Source: Fennellomyces sp. T-0311
Lineage: Eukaryota; Mucoromycota; Mucoromycetes; Mucorales; Lichtheimiaceae
Assembly (NCBI GenBank): GCA_025266875.1
Contig: JALLLT010000013.1
Coordinates: 496,001-560,000 of the forward strand
Direction: 5' to 3'
Length of the DNA: 64,000 nucleotides
Below the pieces are notes generated by a model, which was not told the DNA's origin, ran no database searches, and was given only the letters and a program-made list of their open reading frames with translations. Every line of letters begins with the position of its first letter. Within the stretch, counting starts at the first letter, position 1. The position numbers and the translations under genes are program-made. Shown piece after piece: positions 23,084 to 34,129 of this stretch.

Positions 23084-23476
23084 TTACAGAGGAGAGCTGA
23101 TGGCGATAGCGGTTAGTAATGTTATCTTGATCCATTCATGATTTTGGGGAGGCCAAAGAGCGCGGCTTAATCCGAGTACGTAAGGTTGCAATATACTCAG
23201 AAGTACCCAGACTAATGGTACGTAAAAAACAACCATACAGGCATCGATGATACGGACCACTGACAAGCGGGGATGCTTCCATCTATGTCCCACAAACCAA
23301 TCGGTGACTGTATCAAATAGGTACTGGTCTAGGTGATATTCCATGGCGTGATTATCCGTAAGCATTTTATAATAACAAACGGAAATCCTCAACAAACCGG
23401 GAAGCTTCTTCAGAAACAATAGGAAAAAGTTACCAGAAAGAGTAACGGGCGAAGCACTGTTGCCATACCAAGACAT
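23084..23476 (-). CDS. Hypothetical membrane protein, possibly last exon of a broken or unresolved gene
   Basis: A 130-codon frame starts MSWYGNSASPV and ends in about 50 hydrophobic residues able to form one or two membrane spans (around IIDACMVVFYVPLVWVLLS). A GTAAGT...ACAG intron can be drawn from about 23637 to 23482 that joins it in phase to an upstream stretch beginning MKHGETWVRIAIGML (start 23699). Still further upstream, 23934-23700 contains other open pieces that do not all stay in one frame. No family recognised. It may be a real multi-exon gene, a decaying one, or chance. Confidence 0.35.
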   Translation of the reverse strand: MSWYGNSASPVTLSGNFFLLFLKKLPGLLRISVCYYKMLTDNHAMEYHLDQYLFDTVTDWFVGHRWKHPRLSVVRIIDACMVVFYVPLVWVLLSILQPYVLGLSRALWPPQNHEWIKITLLTAIAISSPL

Positions 23477-24043
23477 TCTATCTGTCTCTCATAACATAAT
23501 CAATATTTTTGTACTCGCTTAAACTTGCACTTCTGCAATTTCCATAATTGATATCTTGATATTGCCGAGACCGATCGAAACCGACTAATTCCGATTTCAA
23601 GTGGTTCATCCAAAAGCGCTTAATGGACTTACACCGAGAGTTTTTCGGTGACACAAGCATCCCAATGGCTATACGTACCCACGTCTCACCGTGTTTCATT
23701 TTACCCGATATATTGAAAATCCGCACAGAGGGCCATGTGCGTTTCTGATACTTTAAGGTAAATAAAAAGAAAGTATTGAATCAACCAAATGCGTAGATCA
23801 TTTGACCAGTATTCACAGTAGCACCGTTGCCCACGGTTACCTGAACTATCGTGGTTGTGTCTACATAATATCACTACGCTATACCTAAATCTTTTCCTTA
23901 CGTTCCACGGCGAATGACCATGGTTATTGATCATGACAGGCTAGTACACTTTAAGTGTATGGAAGGGCCTCGATCAGCTCCGTTTGAATGATAGACAAGG
24001 CTACGACCCAGAGTCTGTACCACAACCAGCTTGATACAGGCTT

Positions 24044-24058
24044 CTTTATCTGATAAAG
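24044..24058. promoter_or_regulatory. Palindromic GATA site downstream of FTR1
   Basis: CTTTATC-T-GATAAAG is a perfect 7-bp inverted repeat and contains ATCTGATAA (24048-24056). That is the consensus of the fungal iron-responsive GATA repressors (Sre1/SreA/Urbs1 family). It lies about 415 bp beyond the FTR1 stop, so its role, if any, is unclear. Confidence 0.4.
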
Positions 24059-24470
24059 TGAAAGACCAGGGACCATCGTAGTATGCCTGGTTATTTTTCA
24101 GTACTCCGACAATCGACTACAGGTGCACATGATTCCAGGAAAATCTATTCTGTGTGATTTCCGGCTAAGTACTATTGTGGCGTAACATAAAAAAAAGACT
24201 TCATTCGGATTAGCGCTTACACAAAAACATCCAAATTGGGTGAAATTTTTGATCACACGAATTGAATGAATAAGCAGAGGCACAAGGTGCTTACTTTATT
24301 GTTTGATCAATAATAGAATACAAAATATATGGGATTATGAAGACATTAAAAAGCGAAGCTTGCTTAAGGTTGAAAATAATGTAAGTATCAATTGGCAAGC
24401 TAAAATATAAGTAGAAGAGTAGTGAAAGTTATGAATGGAAGTAAAACTTTTATGTATGTGAAAATGTTGT

Positions 24471-25646
24471 TTACGCGTGGACGGAAGCCTTTTTACCGTC
24501 GTGAGTTGGTACGCGTTCTTCATCAGTAGTTTCTTTACCAAGGATCTGACCATCTTGATCAATGAACTGCTTGGCATGCTCGAGAGCAACATCGCCTTCT
24601 TCTTCAAATTCGCCACGTTCGGCTTTGGCGATGGCTTCGCGTCGTTCCTTGAAGAACATGTAGATCAAGCATCCAGCAACAAGGAGCCAGTAAAGGCAGT
24701 AGCTGATGATAGTACCAATGGTGGCGACATTGTTCCATCCCAAGATTGCGTTAAAAATTTGCCATCCACCGTTGGTATCAGTGTTCAGTTCGGGATTTCC
24801 CCACGATACTGCCCACACTGCGGTGGTTACTTTGTATGCAATGACATCGCCACCTTCTTCTGCAGCTTCACCACCAATAACTTGGTTCCACGAATATTGC
24901 TCAAAGTAGCCAACAGCCTTGGACATGAGACCAGCAGAGACAAGGTACAGGATAATAGTGGAAGCAATGAAGAACCAGCGCAAGTGCAGCAACGAACCGC
25001 CACGGTAGATGATGAGACCAACCAAGCAACCGCAGATAAAACCCATGATAGCGGCGATAGGAATAGATTTGGCTTTGACATCAAGCGAGACCTGTTATTA
25101 GCAGGATGATTAGGTCAATTAAGTTTGACAATGGATCATTTCACTTACACCACCAATGAAGACAACCGCTTCAAGGCCTTCACGGAGCACAGTGATGAAT
25201 GGCAGCAAGAAAAAGGAGTAGCGCTGCAGACGAATTTTCCATGTGACCTTCTTTCCGGTAACTGCACCAGCTTCCATAGCCTTGGCCAACTTGATTTTCC
25301 ACTTTTCTTGCATACGTTCGGTCTTGAGCATAGCGAGACCCATTGCCGTAATCATAATTGTTGCGATCAACGAGAATACACCTTCCCAGATGTCTTCAGA
25401 GTTGCCCCAGATGTCGTTCAAGACGGTATACCAAACGGCAATAAAGGCAGCACCGATACAAAGACAGATGAACAGGCCAAGCGCACCGCCGATCCATACT
25501 TGATTCCGCAAACGTTTGTAGACTGGCGTTCCTGTTTCAAAGACCTTGGATAGGAATGACAGCAACACAGAAATGATGATTGCTGCTTCCGTCGTTTCAC
25601 GGAAGACGATGAAGAAGATGGGGACGTTGAACAGATCTTGAGACAT
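24471..25646 (-). CDS. FTR1: High-affinity iron permease
   Basis: This is the plasma-membrane permease that carries iron oxidised by the partner ferroxidase Fet3 in reductive iron uptake. Two exons are joined by a GT-AG intron at about 25091-25150. The protein has about seven membrane spans. Two REXXE iron-binding motifs are present: FRETTEAAIIISVL near the N-terminus and LREGLEAVVFIGG in the fourth span. The long extracellular loop contains NQVIGGEAAEEGGD. The cytosolic tail is charged (EEEGDVALEHAKQ) and may take part in iron-dependent turnover. Length of about 365 residues is usual. It is transcribed away from FET3 through a shared 384-bp promoter with iron-GATA sites, a pairing known from many fungi, including Mucorales where FTR1 matters for growth in low iron. 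Confidence 0.96.
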
Positions 25647-25860
25647 GGCTGCTCACCGAGGAAAAAGAAGAAGAGTCTAAAAGAAAAGGTTACCGGAAAA
25701 ACGTAATTTTATTTTGCTGCCAGTAATGCGCGGATGTATGTATCCTAATATTTGCTGTAATCAGATCAGGCAAGAAAAAAAAACATACTGTACGCCAGTT
25801 ACGCGGCACCTTCGTCTGTAGCACCAACGGTTCTGTTTTCTGAGAATTTTACCTTTTTTG

Positions 25861-25869
25861 TTATCAGAT
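25861..25869 (-). promoter_or_regulatory. Iron-responsive GATA site (ATCTGATAA, minus strand)
   Basis: TTATCAGAT on the plus strand reads ATCTGATAA on the minus strand, pointing towards FTR1. It matches the ATCWGATAA consensus of siderophore/iron GATA repressors exactly. Confidence 0.7.
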
Positions 25870-25912
25870 GCAAGGAGGAGTTCCTCAGATCAGCGTCATA
25901 CAGATTCGGAGG

Positions 25913-25921
25913 ATCTGATAA
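25913..25921 (+). promoter_or_regulatory. Iron-responsive GATA site (ATCTGATAA, plus strand)
   Basis: An exact ATCTGATAA lies about 110 bp before the FET3 start codon, 44 bp from the oppositely oriented copy. Confidence 0.7.
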
Positions 25922-26030
25922 AAACAGACTTTAAAAGTAAAATTGATGGGACAAACTTTGCCCGACTGAGATAAAAAGACCGAGATCAAACCGGACGCGA
26001 CAAACGCCGGCTAGCTCGCGACTTCTTCAG

Positions 26031-28256
26031 ATGCGCTCACTCTTTTTTGTACCCCTGGCACTTGCAGCTGCGTCGGTTGCAAATGCAGCAATTGTCGAGC
26101 ACTGGTGGAATATCACCTATACAACTGCCAACCCTGACGGGCTTTTTGAACGCCGAGTGATTGGTGTCAACGGAACGTGGCCGTAAGTGATTTGTTTTTA
26201 TCAGAATATTGACACTTCGCAGACTCATTTTATCCAAAGTCCCCCGGTAGTGGATGTTACCGTCAATGACACACTGAGAATCCACACCTATAATGGTCTG
26301 GATGAGCCCACTGCTCTTCATGCTCACGGCATGTTCCAAAACGGTACCGGCTGGATGGATGGCCCATCTATGGTTACTCAATGGTAGGTCTTTTCCTGGG
26401 ATTTTGCAGTGCTAAAGTATGGTATATTCACACACTCTCAAGCCCTATTCAGCCGGGTCACAATCTCACTTATGAATTCAAGATCACACAACACGGATCA
26501 TATTGGATTCACGCCCATTTCATGGTAAGTTGAAGATACCCGCATATTTCTCATCAATCTAATACATGGCAACAGGGTCAATACATGGATGGTCTTCGGA
26601 CACCTTTTATCTTGCATAACAGTCCGGAAGCCTACGCTTATGACGAAGAAATTGTTGTACCGCTCTATGGTAAGGAATGATTATTGCGTGATCCTTTTTT
26701 TCGGGTCTTAATTTCCCACCGATTTCTTTTTTGCAAAAGATTGGTACCATGATCAAAGCGCCGTTAATCTTGATACTTTCCTGAATATCAAGAATCCCAC
26801 AGGCGCAGAACCTGTACCACAGTCCGGTCTCATCATGGACAGCCCCAATGCAAGCTTTAACTTCCAACCTGGCAAAACGTACCGTCTGCGTCTCATCAAT
26901 ATGTCTGGATTCTCCATGTTTTACGTCAGCATTGATGGACACGACCTCGATGTGATCGAAGTTGATGGTGTAAGTTGTTATCTCAGAGATTAAAAGGCGG
27001 CATTCGATCTGATAAAAGTCGGTAACTCACATACTATATTTAGGTCGATACAATTCGGGAAACTGTTAAAAATGTATACCTCACAGCCGCTCAGCGAGTA
27101 TCCGTTTTGGTCACTGCTAAGAACACCACGGATACAAACTACTATTTCCGTGCTGATATGGATACAGATATGTTCGATGTACTGCCTGAGGATCTTGAGT
27201 ACAGTAAGCATAACTCGTATGATTTTATGATCTTTTACTTAGCAGTCTCCGATAGATCTTGTTGCTCCCGTATACTACGACAAGAGCCACGACAGATTTG
27301 CTCCAAGCGAAGATGTCGGCATGGAGTCTGACTTTGATGATATCACCTTAAGATGCCTTGAGCCTGCATCCGCCGTGGAACCTGATCACCAAGTAAACCT
27401 TACTATTGACTTCCAAGTTACCACTGATGGTATCAACCGTGGCATGTTCAACGAGCTCCCTTACGTGGCACCCAAAGTACCATCACTCAATACTATGCTA
27501 TCCATGGGCAATCTTTCCTACGAAGAAACGGTTTACGGACCCCAGACCCAGGCTTACGTTCTGAATCATTTGGATATGGTTGAAATTATACTCAACAATC
27601 TCGATGCTGGTGCACATCCTTGTAAGTAAACACTGTATAGTAACCATCACAACGCCGCTTATAATAACGAAAACAGTCCATTTGCATGGACATGTGTTCC
27701 AGATTGTTGCACGTGGTGACGGTGTTTTTGATGGCAACCGATCCAACGTACAATGGCACTCTGATAACCCAATCCAGCGCGATGTCGTACAAGTTCCTGC
27801 GGAGAGTTTCGCGATCATTCGTTTCCGCGCTGATAACCCGGGCGCCTGGGTATGACTTATCTTCCATGTATTTCAAACAAGCAGTCACTGACATGTAGCT
27901 CTATGTAGTTTTTCCATTGTCATATTGAATGGCATTTGGAATCTGGTTTGGCCGCTGTTTTCATCGAAGCTCCTGATGTTGCTCAGCAGCGCCTGGAGCT
28001 ACCACAATCATTCATTGATGCCTGTGACGCTGGTAACATTCCTGCAACCGGAAATGCCGCTGGAAAGGACGGGCTTGATCTCAAAGGAGCACCAAAAGGT
28101 CTCACTCTTATCTATGACGGATTCACGGCCAAGGGCAAAGGTGCAATGGCTGCTTGTATTTTAGCTGCTCTAATCGGCATTGGAAGTATCGTTTGGTATG
28201 CTATTGCAGACCCAGAGAAGAAAGCTCGCGAGATCAGAGCGGCAAAGGCTCAGTGA
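26031..28256 (+). CDS. FET3: Multicopper ferroxidase Fet3
   Basis: This type I membrane multicopper oxidase turns Fe(II) into Fe(III) outside the cell and passes it to Ftr1. The signal peptide is [19 protein letters not shown]. About nine exons give three cupredoxin domains. Copper sites appear in order: [21 protein letters not shown], then FHLHGHVFQ and, across an intron, FFHCHIEWH with the type 1 copper cysteine. Several N-glycosylation sequons are present. Near the C-terminus a single membrane span ([20 protein letters not shown]) is followed by a short charged cytosolic tail ([15 protein letters not shown]), the orientation expected of Fet3. The segment VPLYDWYHDQ has Asp where I recall yeast Fet3 using Glu. 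A third ATCTGATAA lies in one of its introns (27007-27015). It is convergent with the WDR44-like gene, 174 bp away. Confidence 0.95.
27007..27015 (+). promoter_or_regulatory. Intronic ATCTGATAA in FET3
   Basis: An exact iron-GATA consensus sits inside the FET3 intron following ...IEVDG. It is outside the promoter and may be chance or a secondary site. Confidence 0.35.
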
Positions 28257-28430
28257 TGTTTTGCCTGCACCTTTTATATCTTCTTTCGATTGCATATCTG
28301 TACTTTTTATCTATTCTGTAAAAACAAATCCCCACTCATTTAATGCATACCTACTTGTATTACTATATTCGAAAACCAAAAAAGTGCTTTACTAAATAAT
28401 ATAATTATTTTCAATGAACCCTAGCCGTAG

Positions 28431-31291
28431 TTATTTTTTATGTGTTCTCGATAACGATAGTCGTGATAATGGGCCAACCGAATTGTCACTGGATTCTCGC
28501 CGGGTTCCGCTCATTGTCGAAAGCGGGGTCAAGTTATTCGAAAAGCTGTTGCTGGTATCAGAATTACTTGTATGTCGTTGTTTCTCGTTCGCCTCATAAA
28601 CACCTGAATCGATACGCCAGACTTTGATGCATCCTTTCTCGTCCGTGGTAACAATGATATGTCCTTCTGTATACGGGTGCTCCAAACGAGCCTTGAGTTC
28701 TTCCTTATCGTTATTTGTTATCGAAAGCATGGAACAAGACATCCTCATCGTATTCCTTCTATGATGCCCATCAGCCCTGTCATTTTGGCTACTTGCGGAT
28801 TCGCTACCGCGACGCATGTATGGAATATGTGTGTGATTGTATATGGTATCTTCACCGGTTGCTGCAAGTTGTTGCCGTGCTTTTGTAGGTGCAAAAATGG
28901 CGCAAGTGACGGTACCATGGTGCGCTGAAAAATAATAGTTGCTGCTACCTGCAAGCTGTCCTTTGGGAGTTCGGCCGAACCATGACGAAAGGCTCCTGCT
29001 GCTGCTTCGCGATCGTCGGTGCTGACTGGCGTCGGTACTGTTCCTGCTGTTGCCTGATATTGGATCTGGGAATAGCGTTATGAGATGACTCAAAGAGGTA
29101 TCCGATTGTGTACTATGCTCGGTTACGTCTGGGGATTCGTGTGGATTGGTCGACCAGATATGAACCGAGTTTTTGTCTGAACCACATACAACAAGCTGGC
29201 CATCGTCACTGCAACGAAATGACTGAAGTGTCAGTTATCTCTTCTAGCAATCAAATATGATATCTTCTACTCCTACCTAAATGTAGCCTTGATTTGAGTA
29301 GATTCGTTTTCTGAACCTTTGTATTTGTATACTATACGTTGATCGTTTATATCATACAAACGAACAATCGAATCATTGCTCGTCACTAGGATTTTGTTGT
29401 TGTCGTTAGGCGGTCCAGGTAGTGCTTGTATTCCAGTGATTTTGTACCCTCGTCTGGCATTACGTTTCTTGACCAATACTTGAGAAAGGAGCTTCATATC
29501 TTCTGTATCGTAAATGAAAAGTTGGCCGTCGTATGTTCCGGCGCAGACCTTTTTACCATCTGCAGTGAAATTGACAGCAGTAATGATATTGTTGTCTGGT
29601 GGGCTGTTGCAGTGTATTACAGATTTTGATGGTATGCTGAATATGCGTACTTTTCCATCTGCAGATCCTGATAGAAATAATCGATCGTCCTGTGAAGTTG
29701 GCCATTAGCTACTGTAAAAATTGATGAGTACTTTTTTTAAGCTTACGAATGGATGGAACGCAACGCTTGTGACAAAATCGAGATGCTTGAAAACGCAAAG
29801 GCATTGCTGTACTGAAATGTGCCATAGCCTATTGTCGGAACACATGAATGCCATTCTCAACACGGGAAAACTCAACACTTTTATATACGTGAACATACAT
29901 TACATTATTATCCATAGAGCTGGACAGCAAAAAGTGCTTCTAGAGAGTTGCAAACGAAATATGAATTAGACACCTTATGCATATATCCTTGTCGCTTCAT
30001 ACCTTTGACCAGGAGATGTCAAGTATATCGCCTGTGTGTCCTTCGAATTCGCGGACAGGCTCATCGTTGAAAACTTTGATTGTTTGGCGGGAGGCAATAT
30101 CGTGATCAGACATGGTTCGGCGATGTCCATCTTCGTTTGTAGGGCCTTGACCGTCCCGTGTTTTCCAGATCCGAATAACGCATTTTTGTCCACCTGCGGC
30201 TATATATCGACCATCCTGACTAAACTTCATTACCCAGATCGCTCCCATCGATTCATCTGTATTGCTGTGAAGATCACTGTCCTTTATCCCGCTTGGAACT
30301 GTGAATGAATGGTGCAATAGTTCCTTTGCCCGTGTTCTCGCACGGTGTCTCGGCTTTTCACCCGTCGCGTCCTTCCCATTCAAAGTCTGTGCATGCAATA
30401 TACGACCAAGATCTCTACCCGGTCTTGTCCTTGACTTCAGCTATATAAAAACGTGTTGGGGATCCTTTCATATATATACCAACAGCGCTGCTACTTGGGC
30501 ACTACCTTGACATAGCGTGCTCCTTGTAAAATGGGATTTGTAAGGCCAGTACTAGCTATGTGACCAAATAGCGTGGAGTGACTTGATTCACCGCTTCTGC
30601 GATATCTGTGGTCTGATGATGTTGATGATGAAGTATTTGAAGTATTGCCGTCCTCCTTTTCGGCGCTGTTGTCACTGTTGTCTCGACCTCGAAGCTTGTA
30701 CTTGCCAAGGCGACCCATATGCGCAACAATACTCCCTTTGATCGCCTGTCTAAAATGATGGGGTGAGCAATAATCCAAGTGTATGCAAGACATACTCACA
30801 GTTTACTCTTTTTCTCTTCACCAATAGTGTGCTGGCTGTCCTGCCATTGGATCTGACTTTGTTCATCACTGCTGCCCGTACTTTCTTTGTAAATGTACAT
30901 AGCAGGTTGGACTGGCTCTGGGCGACGAAACTGCAGTTTTCCACCATTCTTCACAAAAGTACGCTGAATAATATTGGTCGATATTGGATCAATGGCATGA
31001 CTGAAGCTACTTGAGCTACGCGATTTGCGAGACGATATGGAAGAATCGCTGCGCTTGCTGCTGACCGAATCAACTTGCAGTAACCCTACATAACTATCTA
31101 AAGAAATACCATGGTTTCAATATGAGAAAGGGGTCAAACTTGACTGTTATACCAGTATTGCGATCTAGTAAAACCTCATTGTTGGAATCCTTTGGTAGTT
31201 CAACAAGCGATCGCCTGGAGGAATGAGAGTTTCTGGTTGACAAAGCTTCAGGGGCATCGTAGAATTGATCTTCAGAGCTAAAATTGCTCAT
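28431..31291 (-). CDS. WD-repeat protein, WDR44-like
   Basis: This large multi-exon protein starts MSNFSSEDQFYDAPEAL. The N-terminal ~300 residues are Ser-rich and low in structure (RKSRSSSSFSHAIDP, SNTSSSTSSDHRYRR). From about 30260 leftward comes a WD40 propeller that opens with AIWVMKFSQDGRYIAAGGQ and IRIWKT, with a long acidic/charged insert before REFEGHTGDILDISWSK. More blades follow in SGSADGKVRIF, GTYDGQLFIYDTED, VTSNDSIVRLYD, VVCGSDKNSVHIW and KVWRIDSGVY. The opening blade and its insert resemble the WDR44 / yeast YMR102C-YKL121W family. WDR44 binds Rab11 in animals; a trafficking role here is inference. The C-terminus is again Ser-rich. It is divergent from the HECT ligase, with 133 bp between starts. 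Confidence 0.75.
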
Positions 31292-31424
31292 TGACGCAAG
31301 TGGGAAAGAGAGAAGACTTCATAGTACAGAAAAGAACTTAAAGGGTGTAAAATATGCAGGCGAACGAATAGCAGACGGGTTGCCACCGTCATAACTCCTT
31401 CTTAGTGTGTGGCAACTTTTCAAA
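31292..31424. promoter_or_regulatory. Compact divergent promoter WDR44-like / HECT ligase
   Basis: Only 133 bp lie between the two proposed start codons (273 bp if the HECT gene starts at 31565). No TATA box or known motif is evident. Confidence 0.4.
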
Positions 31425-34129
31425 ATGACCAACAACAAATCTCCTGGTACACACGACATTTTTCCACTCCATCTCAAACGCTCATTGTCATTTTCCCAGT
31501 CTATGTAAACTATGACGTTGTGCAAAATCTGAAATCACACTGCGAGGACGCTGGCGACTGGTCAATGCTTGTCGATCGATTGTTTCTGGCATTTGGGGAC
31601 ATTCATATTCTCGCCCGCAGCTTTCTTCAGGTAGTTGCGTTTATTCTTGTAGAATGACAGCGCCGTAACACGATCCGTCTTGTTGAACCTCTCGCTTCTA
31701 GAATAAACCGAACGGTCTCGCTTGCCCTGTCGAGAAACAGCAAGTTCGCAGCACATTCAACATCATACAGAATCAAGTACGAGCATTCGCAGTAGTTACA
31801 CCTGTACTTTGATCCCTAACGTCCTGCTTCGAATGACTAGCTTCCTCAAGAGGTTCCTGGCCGATTAGCGGGGATCGCGCAAGAAGCACTGCGATATAGC
31901 ATCCGTAACAATGAAGAGATAACGACGGAGCTTCTGAGTTCCATAGTCATTCTATTTCAGGTAGCATCCTTACACAAGAGTATATGCTGGACGCTCATCA
32001 TGGCAGCAGTGTCCTCCGTTCGTTGATCCGCTATGGACTGATAGCTTGCTGCCTGACCTGTGTGAATTTATTGCCAACATGTCACCGACAACCCAGGACC
32101 TGCTTGTCAAATACCTTATAGAACCAATACCTGCATCTGACCAGACATCCGAATCACTATTTTCCTCCCTGCTCGAAATGTTCCACCAGGTGATCCGGAT
32201 AAGACTTATCGGCCGGTCATCAAAGGAGAAAAAGGTATCTCCTTATCAAGACTCGACAGTGATCAATGGAACCAAATGCCTAGCAATATTATGTGAGCTC
32301 GATTCCATTGGTTACGATGGATTCTGTATTTACTGAACGTTGCTGCCATAGATCGGCTAAACGAACAACGAAACTTCGTCTCCTACACCGCATTTTACAA
32401 CGACGCGATCAACGACAATCTGGAAATCAAAATCGATATACCGAACTATAAAGAACGTAAAGGGTATGTTAGATGTGAATTCGAGGGGTTAGAGCATGTG
32501 GTTAACGTATGTGAAGGTTTTCATTTTGCGATTACCCGTTCGTTTTAAATCCAACTGCGAAAGCCGATATTCTAAAGGTAGAAAGCGTGTTTCAGATGCG
32601 CCACGAACTGCAAGACGCATTTTTCCGTGCCTTGTTTGAAGGTATTTTAGGTCCGATATACTCGCTACTAGGCTACTTATTTTTACATGTAGGTGTGAAT
32701 AGTCCGTATCTTGTTCTTGGGATCAGGCGCGACCACATTGTATCGGATACTTTACACCAGGTAAGCACGATCGATCGGTGCTTCACTTTACACCTCTAAC
32801 AACGAAATTAGCTGGAACAAAAGACGATCCATGACTTGAAAAAGCAACTACGGGTACAGTTTGTGGGGGAAGAAGGCGTGGATGAAGGCGGTGTACAGAA
32901 AGAATTCTTCCAGCTCGTTATTCGTGAACTATTTGACCCTAAGTACGGTAAGCAGATGGAATTGGATAATCGGAAACTTCGTGCTAAAGGTTGTGGAAGG
33001 AATGTTCACCATGAATGAGGAGTCGCGTCTCTACTGGTTCGCACCAAATCCAGCGCAAGACCGTGACAGCACGGCCGAGTTCAGACTGGCAGGACTACTA
33101 CTTGGTCTGGCAGTATACAACAGCGTGATACTTGACCTCCATCTTCCACTAGCGCTGTACAAAAAATTGATGGGTATCGAAGTTGGGTTACCGGAATTAA
33201 AGCAACTGGATCCAGTGAGTTCTTCATTACTTTTAGTTTTCCAGCATCTGACGCTAGTCTTCAAAGAGTCTAGGACGTGGCCTAGAGCGGCTGCTGACAT
33301 TTCAAGGGGATGTCCAAGCTGAATTTGATCGTGCATTTCAAGTCGACCTGGAGTCGTTTGGTCAGGTTTACACATCTGATTTAAAGCCAATGGGCTCAAA
33401 TATTCACTTGACAAATGACAACCGCCATGGTATGCTTATTTTTATTAGCTGACATATAATGCTAATCTCATATTTAGAATTCGTTGATTTGTATGCAAAA
33501 TTTATATTTAACCAGTCGGTTCAGAAGGAGTTCCAAGCATTTCGTGAAGGGTTTGAATTGCTATGCCAAGACAATGCGATCAGCGTACGCTCCAAAGATT
33601 GTATGCTGTTGATCATCTGTTAAATTATTCCTTGTAGATATTCCGTCCTGAAGAAATCGAGCAGCTTATTTGCGGCAGCTCCGATTTGGATTTCGATGCA
33701 CTTGAACGATCGACTGTTTATGATGGTGGCTGGACGAAAGATTCTCCTATCATAAAGTAAGGTGAACGTCGATCATATTTTGTGTGCTGCTAATTATGGA
33801 CTTGTTTAGGCATTTCTGGGAAATCGTGCACGAATTCACATATGAGGAGAAGAAGAAGCTGCTGTTTTTCGCCACAGGTTCAGATAGAGTATGTAACTAG
33901 GGGCTGATGAAGCTTAAATGCACCAGGCTTACTGTTATAATAGGCACCAATAGGAGGATTAAGCAAATTACAGTTCGTCATTGCCAAAAACGGCGCCGAT
34001 TCCGATAGATTGCCAACCTCTCACACATGCTACAATGTTCTCCTTCTCTGCGAGTACAACAGCAAGGAAAAGCTACGAGAAAGACTTTTGACCAGTATTA
34101 GCAACGCTGAAGGATTCGGCATGATTTGA
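31425..34129 (+). CDS. HECT-type E3 ubiquitin ligase, HECTD2/Hul4-like
   Basis: This gene transfers ubiquitin from an E2 through a thioester to substrates. The C-terminal HECT domain is certain: [58 protein letters not shown], and [16 protein letters not shown] with the catalytic cysteine, ending [11 protein letters not shown]. Upstream, [30 protein letters not shown] and [17 protein letters not shown] match the helical region of HECTD2/Hul4-type ligases. There are about ten or more short exons. The N-terminus is unsure: ATG 31425 opens [14 protein letters not shown], but its link to the next coding stretch ([19 protein letters not shown], frame with an ATG at 31565) lacks a phase-correct intron that I can see. 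Substrates unknown. Confidence 0.85.

Larger units (their letters stand above)
22314..24470. other. Gene-poor region between RPB5 and FTR1
   Basis: About 2.2 kb. It holds the 3' ends of RPB5 and FTR1, a possible small minus-strand membrane-protein reading frame (23084-23476) with further protein-like stretches upstream of it, and a GATA palindrome (24044-24058). The part from 22314 to 23080 shows nothing beyond AT-rich sequence. Confidence 0.55.
25647..26030. promoter_or_regulatory. Shared divergent FTR1/FET3 promoter
   Basis: These 384 bp separate the two start codons. They contain two exact ATCTGATAA sites in opposite orientation, a near match ATCAGATCA at 25760-25768, a further CAGATCAG at about 25886, and a GAGATAA at about 25969-25974. 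The arrangement implies joint control by an iron-sensing GATA factor that represses both genes when iron is plentiful. The sites are seen directly; the regulation is inferred from known fungi. Confidence 0.75.
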
